The notes: generated by a model not told the origin, from the sequence alone. Shown: positions 36,757 to 47,339, counted from the first letter of the stretch. The stretch: DNA of 64,000 nucleotides from Luteimonas viscosa (GCF_008244685.1 NZ_VTFT01000003.1:62001-126000), one strand, 5' to 3'. Made by a program: numbers and translations.

Positions 36757-39339
36757 ATGCGGATGGACAAGCTCACTTCGCGCTTCCAGCAGGCGCTGGC
36801 GGACGCGCAGTCGCTGGCCGTAGGCCGCGACCACAACATGATCGAGCCGGTGCACCTGCTGGTGGCGCTGCTCGACCAGCAGGGCGGCGGCACGCGCCCG
36901 CTGCTGTCCCAGGCCGGCGTCAACGTGCCGGTGCTGCGCGAGCGGCTGGGCGAGGCGCTGGAGAAGCTGCCGAAGGTGACCGGGCAGGCCGGGCAGCTCT
37001 CGGTCGGCAACGACCTCGGGCGCCTGCTCAACGTCACCGACAAGCTGGCGCAGCAGCGCGGCGATGCGTTCATCGCCAGCGAACTGTTCCTGCTCGCGGC
37101 GCTCGAGGACGGTGGCGACGCCGGCAGGGCGCTCAAGGCCGCGGGCGCGACGAAACAGAAGCTCGAAGCCGCGATCGACAAGGTACGCGGCGGCGAAAGC
37201 GTCAAGGACGAGAACGCCGAGGAATCGCGCCAGGCGCTGGAGAAGTACACCATCGACCTGACCGCGCGCGCCGAGGGCGGCAAGCTCGATCCGGTGATCG
37301 GCCGCGACGAGGAGATCCGCCGCACGGTGCAGGTGCTGCAGCGGCGCACCAAGAACAACCCGGTGCTGATCGGCGAACCCGGCGTGGGCAAGACCGCGAT
37401 CGTCGAGGGCCTGGCGCAGCGCATCGTCAACGGCGAGGTGCCCGAGGGGCTGAAGAACCGGCGCGTGCTGTCGCTGGACATGGGCGCGCTGATCGCGGGG
37501 GCGAAGTTCCGCGGCGAGTTCGAGGAGCGGCTGAAGGCGGTTCTCGGCGACCTGGCCAAGCAGGAAGGCAACGTCATCCTGTTCATCGACGAGTTGCACA
37601 CCATGGTCGGCGCGGGCAAGGCCGAAGGCTCGATGGATGCCGGCAACATGCTCAAGCCCGCGCTCGCGCGCGGCGAGCTGCACTGCATCGGCGCGACCAC
37701 GCTCGACGAATACCGCAAGTACGTCGAGAAGGATGCCGCGCTCGAGCGCCGCTTCCAGAAGGTATTCGTCGGCGAGCCGAGCGTGGAGGACACGATCGCC
37801 ATCCTGCGCGGACTGAAGGAACGCTACGCCGTGCACCACGGGGTGGAGATCACCGACCCGGCGATCGTCGCCGCGGCCACGCTCTCGCACCGCTACATCG
37901 CCGACCGCCAGCTGCCGGACAAGGCCATCGACCTGATGGACGAGGCCGCGTCGCGCATCCGCATGGAGATCGACTCGAAGCCGGAGGAACTCGACCGCAA
38001 GGAACGCCGGCTGATCCAGCTCAAGATCCAGCGCGAGGCGTTGAAGAAGGAGAAGGACGCCGAGTCGAAGCAGCGCCTGGCCGATCTCGAAGCCGAGATC
38101 GAAGCGCTCGCGCGCGAGTACAACGACCTCGAGGAAATCTGGAAGGCCGAGAAGGCCGCGGTGCAGGGTGCGACGAAGATCAAGGAACAGATCGAGGCCG
38201 CCAAACTGCAGCTCGAATCCGCGCAGCGTGCGCAGGACTACACGAAGATGAGCGAGATCCAGTACGGCACCCTGCCGGAACTGGAGAAGCAACTGGCCGC
38301 CGCGCATGAAGTCGACACCAAGGATTTCAAGCTGCTGCAGGACCGGGTGACTGCCGAGGAGATCGCGGAAGTCGTCGCGCGCTGGACCGGTATCCCGGTC
38401 TCCAAGATGCTGGAGGGCGAGCGCGAGAAGCTGCTGAAGATGGAAGACGCGCTGCACGGCCGGGTGGTCGGCCAGGACGAGGCGATCAAGGTCGTGTCCG
38501 ATGCGGTGCGGCGTTCGCGCGCGGGCCTGAGCGATCCCGACCGCCCGAGCGGTTCGTTCCTGTTCCTCGGCCCCACCGGCGTGGGCAAGACCGAGCTGTG
38601 CAAGGCGCTGGCCGAGTTCCTGTTCGACAGCAACGACGCGATGGTGCGCATCGACATGAGCGAGTTCATGGAGAAGCACGCCGTCTCGCGGCTGGTCGGC
38701 GCGCCCCCGGGCTACGTCGGCTACGAGGAAGGCGGTTACCTGACCGAGGCGGTGCGGCGTCGCCCGTACAGCGTGATCCTGCTCGACGAGGTCGAGAAGG
38801 CGCACCCCGACGTGTTCAACATCCTGCTGCAGGTGCTCGACGACGGCCGCCTGACCGACGGCCAGGGGCGCACGGTCGACTTCCGCAACACCGTGATCGT
38901 GATGACGTCCAACCTCGGCAGCCAGATGATCCAGGAGATGTCAGGCGATACGCCCGAGGGCTACACCCAGATGAAGGCGTCGGTGATGGCGGTGGTGCAG
39001 GCGCACTTCCGCCCGGAATTCATCAACCGGCTCGACGACATCGTCGTGTTCCATCCGCTGGACAAGGCGCAGATCAAGTCGATCGCGCGCATCCAGCTGC
39101 GCGGGCTCGAAAAGCGGCTTGCCGAGCGCGGCATCCGCATCGAGGTGTCGGACAAGGCCTTCGAACTGCTCGGCAACGTCGGCTTCGACCCGGTCTACGG
39201 CGCGCGGCCGCTCAAGCGCGCCATCCAGCACCAGCTGGAGAATCCGCTGGCGCAGAAGATCCTGTCGGGCGCGTTCGGCAACGGCGACACCGTGCGCGTC
39301 GATGCCGAAGGCGGGCACCTGGTCTTCGTCGCCGGTTAA
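36757..39339 (+). CDS. clpB: ATP-dependent disaggregase chaperone ClpB
   Basis: ClpB is the Hsp100 hexamer that, with DnaK, pulls proteins out of aggregates after heat stress. The 860-residue product has the N-domain ([20 protein letters not shown]), NBD1 with Walker A GEPGVGKT near residue 206, and the long coiled-coil middle domain around residues 410-530 ([23 protein letters not shown] and following). NBD2 has Walker A GPTGVGKT near residue 605 and [15 protein letters not shown]. The ATG at 36757 follows GCGAGGA; a second ATG lies two codons on. The gene is full length and has a possible heat-shock promoter just upstream. Confidence 0.98.
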   Translation: MRMDKLTSRFQQALADAQSLAVGRDHNMIEPVHLLVALLDQQGGGTRPLLSQAGVNVPVLRERLGEALEKLPKVTGQAGQLSVGNDLGRLLNVTDKLAQQRGDAFIASELFLLAALEDGGDAGRALKAAGATKQKLEAAIDKVRGGESVKDENAEESRQALEKYTIDLTARAEGGKLDPVIGRDEEIRRTVQVLQRRTKNNPVLIGEPGVGKTAIVEGLAQRIVNGEVPEGLKNRRVLSLDMGALIAGAKFRGEFEERLKAVLGDLAKQEGNVILFIDELHTMVGAGKAEGSMDAGNMLKPALARGELHCIGATTLDEYRKYVEKDAALERRFQKVFVGEPSVEDTIAILRGLKERYAVHHGVEITDPAIVAAATLSHRYIADRQLPDKAIDLMDEAASRIRMEIDSKPEELDRKERRLIQLKIQREALKKEKDAESKQRLADLEAEIEALAREYNDLEEIWKAEKAAVQGATKIKEQIEAAKLQLESAQRAQDYTKMSEIQYGTLPELEKQLAAAHEVDTKDFKLLQDRVTAEEIAEVVARWTGIPVSKMLEGEREKLLKMEDALHGRVVGQDEAIKVVSDAVRRSRAGLSDPDRPSGSFLFLGPTGVGKTELCKALAEFLFDSNDAMVRIDMSEFMEKHAVSRLVGAPPGYVGYEEGGYLTEAVRRRPYSVILLDEVEKAHPDVFNILLQVLDDGRLTDGQGRTVDFRNTVIVMTSNLGSQMIQEMSGDTPEGYTQMKASVMAVVQAHFRPEFINRLDDIVVFHPLDKAQIKSIARIQLRGLEKRLAERGIRIEVSDKAFELLGNVGFDPVYGARPLKRAIQHQLENPLAQKILSGAFGNGDTVRVDAEGGHLVFVAG

Positions 39340-39350
39340 CCCGACACACC

Positions 39351-39379
39351 GTAGCCCGGATAAGCGCAGCGCATCCGGG
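39351..39379. repeat. REP-like palindrome (family C), copy 1
   Basis: The 29-base sequence begins GTAGCCCGGATAAGCGCAGC and ends GCATCCGGG, so CCCGGAT and ATCCGGG form a 7-base stem around the GCGCAGCGC-type core. It resembles the REP palindromes found in many gammaproteobacteria. It lies just after clpB. Confidence 0.9.
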
Positions 39380-39469
39380 ACAAGCGCAGGCGCAACGCAT
39401 CCCACCCGCCATCGATGGGCGAGGCACCGCCCCGGATGCGGTCTTCGACCGTCTCCGGGCGACATCGGC

Positions 39470-39498
39470 GTAGCCCGGATAAGCGCAGCGCATCCGGG
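39470..39498. repeat. REP-like palindrome (family C), copy 2
   Basis: This is an exact copy of the palindrome at 39351-39379 in the same orientation. A further GAAACGCATCCCCGA segment follows. Paired copies separated by about 90 bases resemble a bacterial interspersed mosaic element. Confidence 0.9.
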
Positions 39499-39666
39499 GA
39501 CGGGCGAAACGCATCCCCGACCGACCCGGCGCATCCAGCTTTGCGCGAGATCGCCCAGGCACCTGGAGCCCACGACAACCGTTGGCGCTGAAACCATGCG
39601 TCCGCAATGCGGCGGCGTGGGCTATCGTCGCGGGCCCGGCCGTCCGATGACCGCAGCGAGCGCCCC

Positions 39667-40956
39667 ATGACCGAGCAGAACTGGAAACCCGAAACCATCG
39701 CCGTTCATGGCGGCTATTCGCCCGATCCGACCACGCGCGCGGTCGCCGTGCCGATCTACCAGACCGTGGCCTACGCCTTCGACAGCGCCCAGCACGCGGC
39801 CGACCTGTTCGACCTGAAGGTGCCCGGGAACATCTATACCCGGATCATGAACCCGACCACCGACGTCCTCGAGCAGCGGGTCGCGGCGCTGGAGGGCGGC
39901 ATCGCCGGGCTGGCGCTGGCTTCGGGCCAGGCGGCGATCACCTACGCGATCCAGACCATCGCCGAGGCCGGCGACAACATCGTCTCGTCCGCGGCGCTGT
40001 ACGGCGGCACCTACAACCTGTTCGCGCACACCCTGCCGCAGTTCGGCATCGAGACCCGCTTCGCCGACCATCGCGACCCGGAATCCTTCGGCAGGCTCAT
40101 CGACGGGCGCACCAAGGCGGTGTTCGTCGAATCGATCGGAAACCCGCTGGGCAACATCACCGACATCGAGGCGGTGGCGAAGGTCGCGCATGCGCACGGC
40201 GTGCCGCTGATCGTGGACAACACCGTGGCCACGCCCTACCTGTTGCGGCCGATCGATTTCGGTGCCGACATCGTGGTGCACTCGCTCACCAAGTACCTCG
40301 GCGGGCACGGCAACAGCATCGGCGGGGCGATCGTCGATTCCGGGCGCTTCCCCTGGGCCGAGCACAAGGCACGCTTCGGCCGCCTCAACGAGCCCGACGT
40401 GAGCTACCACGGCGTGGTCTACACCGAGGCCCTGGGGCCGGCGGCCTTCATCGGTCGAGCGCGCGTGGTGCCGTTGCGCAACACCGGCGCGGCGCTGTCG
40501 CCGTTCAATGCGTTCCTGATCCTGCAGGGCATCGAGACGCTGCCGCTGCGGATGGACCGGATCAACGCCAATACCATGGCCGTCGCGCGGCACCTCGCCG
40601 CGCATCCGAAGGTGGCATGGGTGAACTACGCCGGGCTGCCGGACCATCCGGAGCATGCGCTGGCGAGGAAGTACCTGCGCGGCGATGGCGCATCGGGCCT
40701 GTTCACCTTCGGCCTGCCGGGCGGACGCGAGGCCGGTGCGCGGTTCCTCGACGCATTGCAGCTGTTCACGCGGCTGGTGAACATCGGCGACACGCGCTCG
40801 CTGGCCACGCATCCGGCCTCGACCACCCATCGCCAGCTGTCGCCGGACGAGCTGGCGCAGGCGGGCGTTGGCGAGGACACGGTGCGCCTGTGCATCGGCA
40901 TCGAGCACGTCGACGACCTGATCGCCGACCTCGAGCAGGCGTTGTCGCAGGCCTGA
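39667..40956 (+). CDS. metY: O-acetylhomoserine aminocarboxypropyltransferase (sulfhydrylase)
   Basis: This PLP enzyme of the Cys/Met metabolism family makes homocysteine from O-acetylhomoserine and sulfide. The 429-residue product has WKPETIAVHGGYSPDPTTRAVAVPIYQT at the start, TRIMNPTTDVLEQRVAALEGG, NPLGNITDIEAVA, and the PLP lysine in HSLTKYLGGHGNSIGG near residue 209. Length (about 430) and the GGY-S-PDPTTRA segment favour the O-acetylhomoserine sulfhydrylase group over MetB/MetC. The start is the ATG at 39667. It stands alone between repeat-rich spacers, without a visible SAM riboswitch. Confidence 0.93.
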   Translation: MTEQNWKPETIAVHGGYSPDPTTRAVAVPIYQTVAYAFDSAQHAADLFDLKVPGNIYTRIMNPTTDVLEQRVAALEGGIAGLALASGQAAITYAIQTIAEAGDNIVSSAALYGGTYNLFAHTLPQFGIETRFADHRDPESFGRLIDGRTKAVFVESIGNPLGNITDIEAVAKVAHAHGVPLIVDNTVATPYLLRPIDFGADIVVHSLTKYLGGHGNSIGGAIVDSGRFPWAEHKARFGRLNEPDVSYHGVVYTEALGPAAFIGRARVVPLRNTGAALSPFNAFLILQGIETLPLRMDRINANTMAVARHLAAHPKVAWVNYAGLPDHPEHALARKYLRGDGASGLFTFGLPGGREAGARFLDALQLFTRLVNIGDTRSLATHPASTTHRQLSPDELAQAGVGEDTVRLCIGIEHVDDLIADLEQALSQA

Positions 40957-41139
40957 GCCGGATCGGCCGTGGCGTTCGAGCAGGAATCGATTGGCGACGT
41001 GCCCACCCGGATGCGGTCTTCGACCTTGTCCGGGCGACGCTGACGGTCGGGCACGCAGGCGATTGCGCAAGATCGGGAACGCGGATCGGGGCGGGGCGGG
41101 GCATGCTGCCTGCGTGCCCGCCTTGCTCCAGGAGCTCCG

Positions 41140-42027
41140 ATGAAATCCGACACCCGCATCGCCTGCGCCAGGCGCATCGACGCCGTGGTAGCGCACCTGC
41201 AGGCCACGATCGCCCGTGGCGACCCGTTGCCCGACCTGGCCGAACTGGCGCGGATCGCGCATTTCTCGCCTTTCCATTTCCATCGCGTCTGGCGCGCGCT
41301 CACCGGAGAGCCGGTGGGTCGCACGGTGTCGCGCTTGCGGCTGCTGCGCGCGCTGCAACTGCTGCGCGATCCGGACGCGGACATCACCACGGTGGCGCAG
41401 GCGGTCGGCTACGACACGGCCCAGGCCTTCGCGCGGGCGTTCCGCGACGCGCTCGACGCCAGCCCGGGCGAGTTGCGCGGCCGGCCGGAGCGGATCGACG
41501 CCGCGGTCGCGCGGCTCGGCGCACCGGCCGTACCGTCCGGCCCGGATCCTGCGCTGCAGGTGGAAGTGGTGTCGCTGGCGCCGTTCGAGGTGGTCGCGCT
41601 GCGCAACCGCGGCGCGTTCGCCGACCTCGACGCCGCGTTCGGGCGCCTGTTCGGCTGGGCGGCGGAGGCCGGCGTCGTCGACTCGATCGTCGGCCTGCAC
41701 GGCGTGCCGCATGCCGACCACCGCGATGTACCGCCGGAGACGCTGGAGTTCGACTGCGCGATCGAACTGGCGGTGCAGGCCGCGCCGTCGCCGCCGCTGC
41801 AACGCATGGTCCTCGACGGCGGGACGTTTGCCCGTGTCCGCCATGTCGGCGCCTACGACAGGCTGGAAGACCTCACCGACAGGGTGCTGGCGCGGTGGTG
41901 GCCCGACAGCGGCCACGCACTGCGCGCCGCGCCGATCCGCCATGTCTTCCTGGATGATCCGGAGGCGGTGCCGGAGTCCCTGCTGCGCGCGGACATCCTG
42001 GTGCCCCTGGAGCCGGGGCACTCGTGA
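41140..42027 (+). CDS. AraC-family regulator with GyrI-like ligand domain
   Basis: This 295-residue regulator has an N-terminal AraC-type double helix-turn-helix (LAELARIAHFSPFHFHRVWRALTGEPVGRTVSRLRLLRAL ... TVAQAVGYDTAQAFARAFRDALDASPGELR). A C-terminal GyrI/SOUL-like effector-binding domain follows (VVSLAPFEVVALRNRGAF ... FARVRHVGAYDRLEDLTDRVL). Relatives such as Rob and SoxS-linked BmrR-type proteins bind small hydrophobic molecules. AGGAG precedes the ATG. No adjacent efflux gene points to its targets. Confidence 0.93.
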   Translation: MKSDTRIACARRIDAVVAHLQATIARGDPLPDLAELARIAHFSPFHFHRVWRALTGEPVGRTVSRLRLLRALQLLRDPDADITTVAQAVGYDTAQAFARAFRDALDASPGELRGRPERIDAAVARLGAPAVPSGPDPALQVEVVSLAPFEVVALRNRGAFADLDAAFGRLFGWAAEAGVVDSIVGLHGVPHADHRDVPPETLEFDCAIELAVQAAPSPPLQRMVLDGGTFARVRHVGAYDRLEDLTDRVLARWWPDSGHALRAAPIRHVFLDDPEAVPESLLRADILVPLEPGHS

Positions 42028-42059
42028 TCCGCGGTGCGCGGTCGCCGTCCCTCGTACCT

Positions 42060-42779
42060 TCAGGAATGGCGTTCGAGCAGCATCCGGATGCCGGAACTCG
42101 CGGGCATCCGCAGGCGCTCGTGCGCGAGCTGCGAGACCGCGCTGTCCCCGGGATTGATCTCGATGACCCGGGCGCCGCGCTCCCGAGCAAGCTGCGGCAG
42201 CGACGCCGCCGGTTGCACCAGCCCCGAGGTGCCGACGACGACCAGCAGTTCGCATCGTTCGAGCGCGGCCACCGCGCGTGCCCAGTCATCCTCCGGCAAC
42301 GCCTCGCCGAACCAGACCACGTCCGGCCGGAACGGGCCGCCGCAGGCGTCGCAGGCGGGTGGTGTTTCGCGCACGCCTTCGACGATCGCGTCGAGGCCAT
42401 CGAGCATCGGGTCCGGATCGCGCGTCGTGCCACAGTCAAGGCAACGCGATGCGAACAGGCGCCCGTGCAGGTGGGTCACCCCGCTCGCGCCGCCGCGCTC
42501 ATGCAGGTCGTCGACGTTCTGGGTGACCACGTCGACCAGGTGGCCGCGTCGCGCGAACTCCGCGATGCCGACGTGCGCCGGGTTCGGCTGCGCCCGCCGC
42601 ACCATGGCCGCGCGCCAGCGGTACCAGCCCCAGACCAGGGCGGGGTCGCTTCGGAATGCGGCTTCGGTCGCGAGCGCGGTCGCGTCGAAACGCGACCACA
42701 GCCCGGTCAGTGCGTCGCGGAACGTCGGCACGCCGCTCTCCGCGGACATCCCGGCGCCGGTGAGGAAGGCGATCCGCAT
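42060..42779 (-). CDS. NAD-dependent protein deacylase, SIR2 family
   Basis: This 239-residue sirtuin uses NAD+ to remove acyl groups from protein lysines. It shows the NAD site (FLTGAGMSAESGVPTFRDALTGLW), VVTQNVDDLHERGGASGVTHLHG (catalytic His in HLHGRLF), the zinc site CLDC followed by CDACGGPFRPDVVWFGEALP, and VVVGTSGLVQPAASLP. The Ala-x14-Tyr-x2-Arg pattern of desuccinylases (class III, CobB-like) can be partly traced as FRSDPALVWGWYRWRAAM. It is convergent with the AraC gene and 20 bases from the antiporter gene upstream of it on the minus strand. Confidence 0.93.
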   Translation of the reverse strand: MRIAFLTGAGMSAESGVPTFRDALTGLWSRFDATALATEAAFRSDPALVWGWYRWRAAMVRRAQPNPAHVGIAEFARRGHLVDVVTQNVDDLHERGGASGVTHLHGRLFASRCLDCGTTRDPDPMLDGLDAIVEGVRETPPACDACGGPFRPDVVWFGEALPEDDWARAVAALERCELLVVVGTSGLVQPAASLPQLARERGARVIEINPGDSAVSQLAHERLRMPASSGIRMLLERHS

Positions 42780-42798
42780 CGCGCCGCCGCCGCTGCGG

Positions 42799-44523
42799 TC
42801 AGGCTGCGGCGGGCGGCGTGCGCGCCGGCCGGTAGGGCGGCGTGGACATCACCATCTCGGCAAGCGAGAACGCGAGTTCGCGCTCGGCGAGCACCGCGCC
42901 GTCCGCGCCGTGCTCGAGCAGGTGGCGCACCTCGGCGTCGCTGTGGGCACGCGCCAGCACCGTGATCGTCGGATTGAGCGTCTTCATGCGCTCGATCGTC
43001 TCGCCCGCCTCCAGCGCCTGGGGGATGGCGAAGATCGCCATCTTCGCCCGCTCCGGTGCCGCCTCCAGCATCACCGCCTCGGAGGCGGCATTGCCGCGGA
43101 CCGCGTACAGCCCGAACGCGCGCGCCCGCGCGACCAGGTCGGCGTCGTCCTCGATCACCACCAGCGGCACGCCGCGCTGGTGCAGCAGTTCCGCCAGTTG
43201 GCTGCCCACGCGACCGTAGCCGACGAGGATCGCGTGGCCGGTCAAGTCGGCGGGCACGGCCGGTTCTTCCGGCTCGTGGATTTGCGTGGCCTGCAGCGCC
43301 GCATCGACTGCGGCGAGTCGCGCCTCGCGACGCGACAGCCAGGCGAACAGCAGCGGGTTGACCACGATCGACAGCAGCGCGCCGGCGAGGATCAGGTCGC
43401 GTCCCGTCGAAGGCAGCAGGTTCAGCGCCACGCCGAGGCTGGCGAGGATGAAGGAGAACTCGCCGATCTGGGCCAGGCTCACCGAGATCGTCAGCGCCGT
43501 TCCTTGCGGGTGCCGGAACAGGCGCACGATCCAGTAGGCCGCGAGCGACTTGCCGACCACGACGATCAGGAACGTCGCCAGCACCTGCCAGGGATGCTCG
43601 ACCAGGATCATCGGGTCGAACAGCATGCCCACCGAGACGAAGAACAGCACCGCGAACGCATCGCGCAGCGGCAGCGAGTCGTTGGCCGCCTTCTGGCTGA
43701 GCTCGGACTCGTTGAGCAGCATCCCGGCGAAGAATGCGCCCAGCGCGAACGACACCCCGAACAGCACCGCCGAGCCGAACGCCACGCCCAGCGCGATCGC
43801 CAGTACCGACAGCGTGAACAGTTCGCGCGAGCCGGTGCCCGCGATCTTCTCCAGCGTCCACGGGATCACCCGGCGCCCGACCACCAGCATCACCGCCACG
43901 AACAGCGCCACCTGCACCAGCGTCTTGGCCAGCGCGAAGGCGATCGTGCCGGCCATGCTGCGCAGGGTGCCGCCGTCGGCGAGCGTCTCGCTTTCCGCGA
44001 TCACTTCGGCCAGCGCCGGCAGCAGCACCAGCGCCAGCACCATCGCCAGGTCCTCGACGATCAGCCAGCCCACGGCGATCCGGCCGCGGCGGGTGTCGAG
44101 CAGGCGCCGTTCCTCCATCGCCCGCAGCAGCACCACGGTGCTGGCCACCGACAGCGCCAGTCCGAACACGAAGCCGTTGATCGGCGACCAGCCCATGCCC
44201 CAGGCCAACAGCCAGCCGAGCAGGGTGGCCACGGCGATCTGCGCGATCGCGCCCGGGATCGCGATCGCCTTGACCTCGAGCAGGTCCTTGAGCGAGAAGT
44301 GCAGGCCGACGCCGAACATCAGCAGCATCACGCCGATTTCGGCCAGCTGGTTTGCCAGGTCCTGGTCGGCGACGAAGCCGGGCGTGAACGGGCCGACGAC
44401 GATGCCCGCAATCAGATAGCCGACCAGCGGAGACATGCGCAGCCGGTTGGCCAGCGCGCCGAGCACGAAGGCAACGGCGAGGCCGACTGCGACGATGTTG
44501 ATCAGGTCGGTGTCATGGTGCAT
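42799..44523 (-). CDS. YbaL/Kef-type cation:proton antiporter with NAD-binding domain
   Basis: This 574-residue CPA2-family transporter has about twelve membrane segments (LAVAFVLGALANRLRMSPLVGYLIAGIVVGPFTPGF onward) and a cytoplasmic TrkA-N/RCK domain (GHAILVGYGRVGSQLAELL near residue 430, VRGNAASEAVMLEAAPERAKMAIFA). Such proteins exchange K+ or Na+ for protons and are gated by nucleotide. The start at 44523 opens the first membrane segment; a longer frame to 44736 is unlikely. Together with kup and the Trk-like genes at 58876-62899, it makes potassium handling well represented in the window. Confidence 0.92.
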   Translation of the reverse strand: MHHDTDLINIVAVGLAVAFVLGALANRLRMSPLVGYLIAGIVVGPFTPGFVADQDLANQLAEIGVMLLMFGVGLHFSLKDLLEVKAIAIPGAIAQIAVATLLGWLLAWGMGWSPINGFVFGLALSVASTVVLLRAMEERRLLDTRRGRIAVGWLIVEDLAMVLALVLLPALAEVIAESETLADGGTLRSMAGTIAFALAKTLVQVALFVAVMLVVGRRVIPWTLEKIAGTGSRELFTLSVLAIALGVAFGSAVLFGVSFALGAFFAGMLLNESELSQKAANDSLPLRDAFAVLFFVSVGMLFDPMILVEHPWQVLATFLIVVVGKSLAAYWIVRLFRHPQGTALTISVSLAQIGEFSFILASLGVALNLLPSTGRDLILAGALLSIVVNPLLFAWLSRREARLAAVDAALQATQIHEPEEPAVPADLTGHAILVGYGRVGSQLAELLHQRGVPLVVIEDDADLVARARAFGLYAVRGNAASEAVMLEAAPERAKMAIFAIPQALEAGETIERMKTLNPTITVLARAHSDAEVRHLLEHGADGAVLAERELAFSLAEMVMSTPPYRPARTPPAAA

Positions 44524-44890
44524 CGAGGCCGCGGCGGGGGTACGCGATGGGAATGCAGTGTGGCGGATGCCTGCGCGACGGGCAAATGTGCTTTTCGGGA
44601 GCCGGAAGGGTCCAGGTTTCGCATCGTTGCCCCTATGGTCGGGTTCGGTGTCGCTGTTGTCGCAGCCGTTGCCGCTGCACTCGATCTCGAGCCGTGAAGC
44701 GCCCCGAGCCTCGTAGTTCAGGCACAGGCGTCCCATCGACCTCGCCCGACTGCGCTGCTCGACTCACGCTACGTCATCGGCATCGAGGAGCGCCGAGGCA
44801 GCCGCAAAACTGTAGGACAGGAAACAGGGGCCGCGAGCACGACGCCGGACGCTGGACCGGCGCCCCGGGGCATGCGCTCGCAGCCGGCCT
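44524..44890. other. Antiporter to TonB-receptor gap, no gene seen
   Basis: This 367-base stretch between two minus-strand genes contains only short frames with no recognisable product and no obvious repeat. It must carry the antiporter promoter and the untranslated end of the TonB receptor. No terminator with a U-run was found. Confidence 0.5.
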
Positions 44891-47299
44891 CTACCACCTG
44901 TACCCGATCTTGCCGTACACGAACGCGCCGTTGAATCCGAACGGCGACTGCGTGCTGTAGGGCAGGTAAGCGCGGCCGCCGAGGCCGGCCAGGCTCTGGT
45001 CGGGATAGGCGTCGAGCACGTTGTCGCCACCGACGGTGAAGGTCCAGGCGTCGAGCCGGTAGTTGAAGGCGAGGTCGAGCGTCCATTCCGCGCCATAGGT
45101 CTGGTCGCCGCTGCCGTCCGCGGCGGTGCCGAAGTTGGTGAACTCGCCCCAGCGCGTGGTGGTGGCGTCGATCGAGAAATCGCCGAGCGTCCAGATGCCG
45201 TTGAGGAAGAACCGGTCGCGCGGCGTGCCTTCGGTGATGCGTCCCTGTTCCACCCGGCCGATGCGGTTGAGGACCACGCCGTACTCGTCGGCGACTTCCT
45301 CCAGCGCCGCCGGGTTGGGCGCGATCCGCGTGATCGTGGTCTTGTTGCGGTTGTAGCCGGCGGTGGCGGACAGGTTGCTGGCGTCGAACGCCCAGCGGTA
45401 GCTGCCGACGATGTCGATGCCGCGGGTGCGGGTGTCCAGAGCATTGGTGAAGTAGCGGCCGCCCTGCACGCCGAAGATGCCGTGCTCGGCCGCGAGGTAG
45501 TCGCCGACCGGACCGGTCAGGTTCTCCGACAGGTAGACCCGGTCGTCGATGTCGATGTGGTAGGCGTCGACGGTGACGTAAAGGTTGTCGACAGGCTGCA
45601 GAACCAGGCCAAGACCGAAGTTGGTCGACTCCTCGGGCCGAAGCGGCTCGGCCCCGAGCGCGATCGCCGCCGGGTTGGTCACCCGGAAGGTGACGATGTC
45701 GAACGGCACGCCATCGATGAAGTTGGTCGCCGTCGACTGGAAATACTGCTGCTGCAGCGACGGCGCGCGGAAGCCGGTCGAGGCGGTGGCGCGCAGGGCG
45801 ATCGCGTCGGTGAATGCGTAGCGTGCCGACAGCTTGCCGGTCGAGGTGCTGCCGAAGTCGCTGTAGTCCTCGCCGCGCGCGGCCAGGCCGAGCGAAAGCC
45901 TGTCGGTGACATCCGCCTCAAGGCCGAGGTAGACCGAGTAGCTTTCGCGGTTGAAATAACCGGCATCCTGCGGTTTGAAGCCGGCGAACACCTGCGAACC
46001 GCCGGGGGCGCGGATCATGTCACCGGTGAATTCGCCGTTGGCGTCGCGCTCGGGGATCATCAGCCCGGTGTCGGCGTACGAACCGGGCTCGCCGGGCGAG
46101 AGGTTGAACTTCTCGCCCCGCCACTCCGCGCCGAAGGCGACGTTGAGCGGGTAGGCCAGCCAGCCCACGTCGAAGGCCTTGTTGATGTCGAGGTTGAGCA
46201 CGTTCTGCGTGGTCTCGAGCGCGCCGGCGTGGAACTGCGTGGGCGATGCGTCGCCGAGGCTGCGGTTGTGGGTGTTCTCGATATCGAAGGTGAGGTGGTT
46301 CAGGCCGTGGTTGTAGCTCAGGTCGATGTTCCAGTCGTTGGCGGTGAATCCGCGCATGCCGGCGACGAAGGCCCGGTCCTCGCTGACGTTGTGGATCTGC
46401 GGCAGGAAGCCGTCCGGGTAGATCGCGACGTTGTTGCGGTTGTCTCCGCGCCAGCGGAAATAGCCGTTGGAGAGCACGTCGCGCTCGCTGTAGCTGCCGA
46501 ACGAATAGAACGTGATGCCTTCGGCCGGACTGTACTCGGCGTTGTAGGAGAACGCGCCGGATTCGACTTCGGGATCGCCGTAGCGCTGCTCGACCACGCC
46601 GTTGTAGGGCTTGGCGCGGTTGGTATTGTCCTGGTCGCCGCCCTGCGCGGCCAGGTGCAGGAAGCCGCCTTCGCCCAGGGCGATGCCGGTGTCGGCACCG
46701 AGGTTCCACTGTGCGCCGTCGCCGGCGCTCATCCGGCCGTAGCGACCCAGCACGCTGCCGCCTTCGCGGCTGCCCTTGAGCACCACGTTGATGACGCCGG
46801 CGATCGCGTCGGAGCCGTATTGCGCGGCGGCGCCGTCGCGCAGCACCTCGACCCGCTCGATCGCCGAGACCGGGATCGCGTTCAGGTCGACCGGCGAGGA
46901 ACCGCGGCCCTGGCTGCCGTTGAGGTTGATCAGTGCGGTGGTGTGGCGGCGCTTGCCGTTGACCAGCACCAGCACCTGGTCCGGCGCGAGGCCGCGCAGC
47001 TGCGCCGGGCGCACCGCGTCGGTGCCGTCGGTGATCGCCGGACGCGGGAAATTCAGCGAGGGCACCGTGCGCGAGAGCGCCGTGGCCAGCTCGGTGGTGC
47101 CGGTGGCCTGCAGCGCTTCGGGCGTGATGATGTCGATCGGCGACTGCGATTCGGCGACCGTGCGGTCGGCGGTGCGGGTGCCGGTGACGATCAGGGTATC
47201 GAGGGTGCGGGCGCTTTCTTCCGGCGCCTGCTGGGCAAGGGCGGGTGTTGCGGCGCCGGTGGCGGCCAGCAGCGCCAGGAACAGGGGGGTGCGGGGCAT
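44891..47299 (-). CDS. TonB-dependent outer-membrane receptor
   Basis: This 802-residue receptor has a signal peptide ending ATPALAQQ and a TonB box region RTLDTLIVTGTRTADRTV. The plug domain contains RGLAPDQVLVLVNGKRRHTTALINLNGSQGRG and ERVEVLRDGAAAQYGSDAIAGVINVVL, and the barrel ends FVYGKIGYRW. The plug wording is typical of large Xanthomonadaceae receptors thought to import plant or peptide-derived substrates, but the ligand is unknown. AAGGAG lies just before the ATG, and a plausible sigma-70 promoter is at 47340-47368. It is divergent from the ABC-F gene and unrelated in detail to the receptor at 31259. Confidence 0.94.
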   Translation of the reverse strand: MPRTPLFLALLAATGAATPALAQQAPEESARTLDTLIVTGTRTADRTVAESQSPIDIITPEALQATGTTELATALSRTVPSLNFPRPAITDGTDAVRPAQLRGLAPDQVLVLVNGKRRHTTALINLNGSQGRGSSPVDLNAIPVSAIERVEVLRDGAAAQYGSDAIAGVINVVLKGSREGGSVLGRYGRMSAGDGAQWNLGADTGIALGEGGFLHLAAQGGDQDNTNRAKPYNGVVEQRYGDPEVESGAFSYNAEYSPAEGITFYSFGSYSERDVLSNGYFRWRGDNRNNVAIYPDGFLPQIHNVSEDRAFVAGMRGFTANDWNIDLSYNHGLNHLTFDIENTHNRSLGDASPTQFHAGALETTQNVLNLDINKAFDVGWLAYPLNVAFGAEWRGEKFNLSPGEPGSYADTGLMIPERDANGEFTGDMIRAPGGSQVFAGFKPQDAGYFNRESYSVYLGLEADVTDRLSLGLAARGEDYSDFGSTSTGKLSARYAFTDAIALRATASTGFRAPSLQQQYFQSTATNFIDGVPFDIVTFRVTNPAAIALGAEPLRPEESTNFGLGLVLQPVDNLYVTVDAYHIDIDDRVYLSENLTGPVGDYLAAEHGIFGVQGGRYFTNALDTRTRGIDIVGSYRWAFDASNLSATAGYNRNKTTITRIAPNPAALEEVADEYGVVLNRIGRVEQGRITEGTPRDRFFLNGIWTLGDFSIDATTTRWGEFTNFGTAADGSGDQTYGAEWTLDLAFNYRLDAWTFTVGGDNVLDAYPDQSLAGLGGRAYLPYSTQSPFGFNGAFVYGKIGYRW

Positions 47300-47339
47300 T
47301 GACGCGCTCCTTCGGGGGAAAGGGATGGGTCGCGGTCCG

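Larger units (their letters stand above)
39340..39666. other. clpB to sulfhydrylase gap filled with REP-like repeats
   Basis: This 327-base gap has no supported gene. It contains two identical 29-base REP-like palindromes 90 bases apart and further related GCATCC-rich sequence. A similar GGATGCGGTCTTCGACC stretch recurs after the next gene at about 40999. No promoter or riboswitch could be assigned. Confidence 0.7.

Noticed and set aside
45482..47302. 606-codon plus-strand frame opposite the TonB receptor
   Set aside because: The minus-strand receptor has a signal peptide, plug and barrel end; the plus frame is its antisense shadow.
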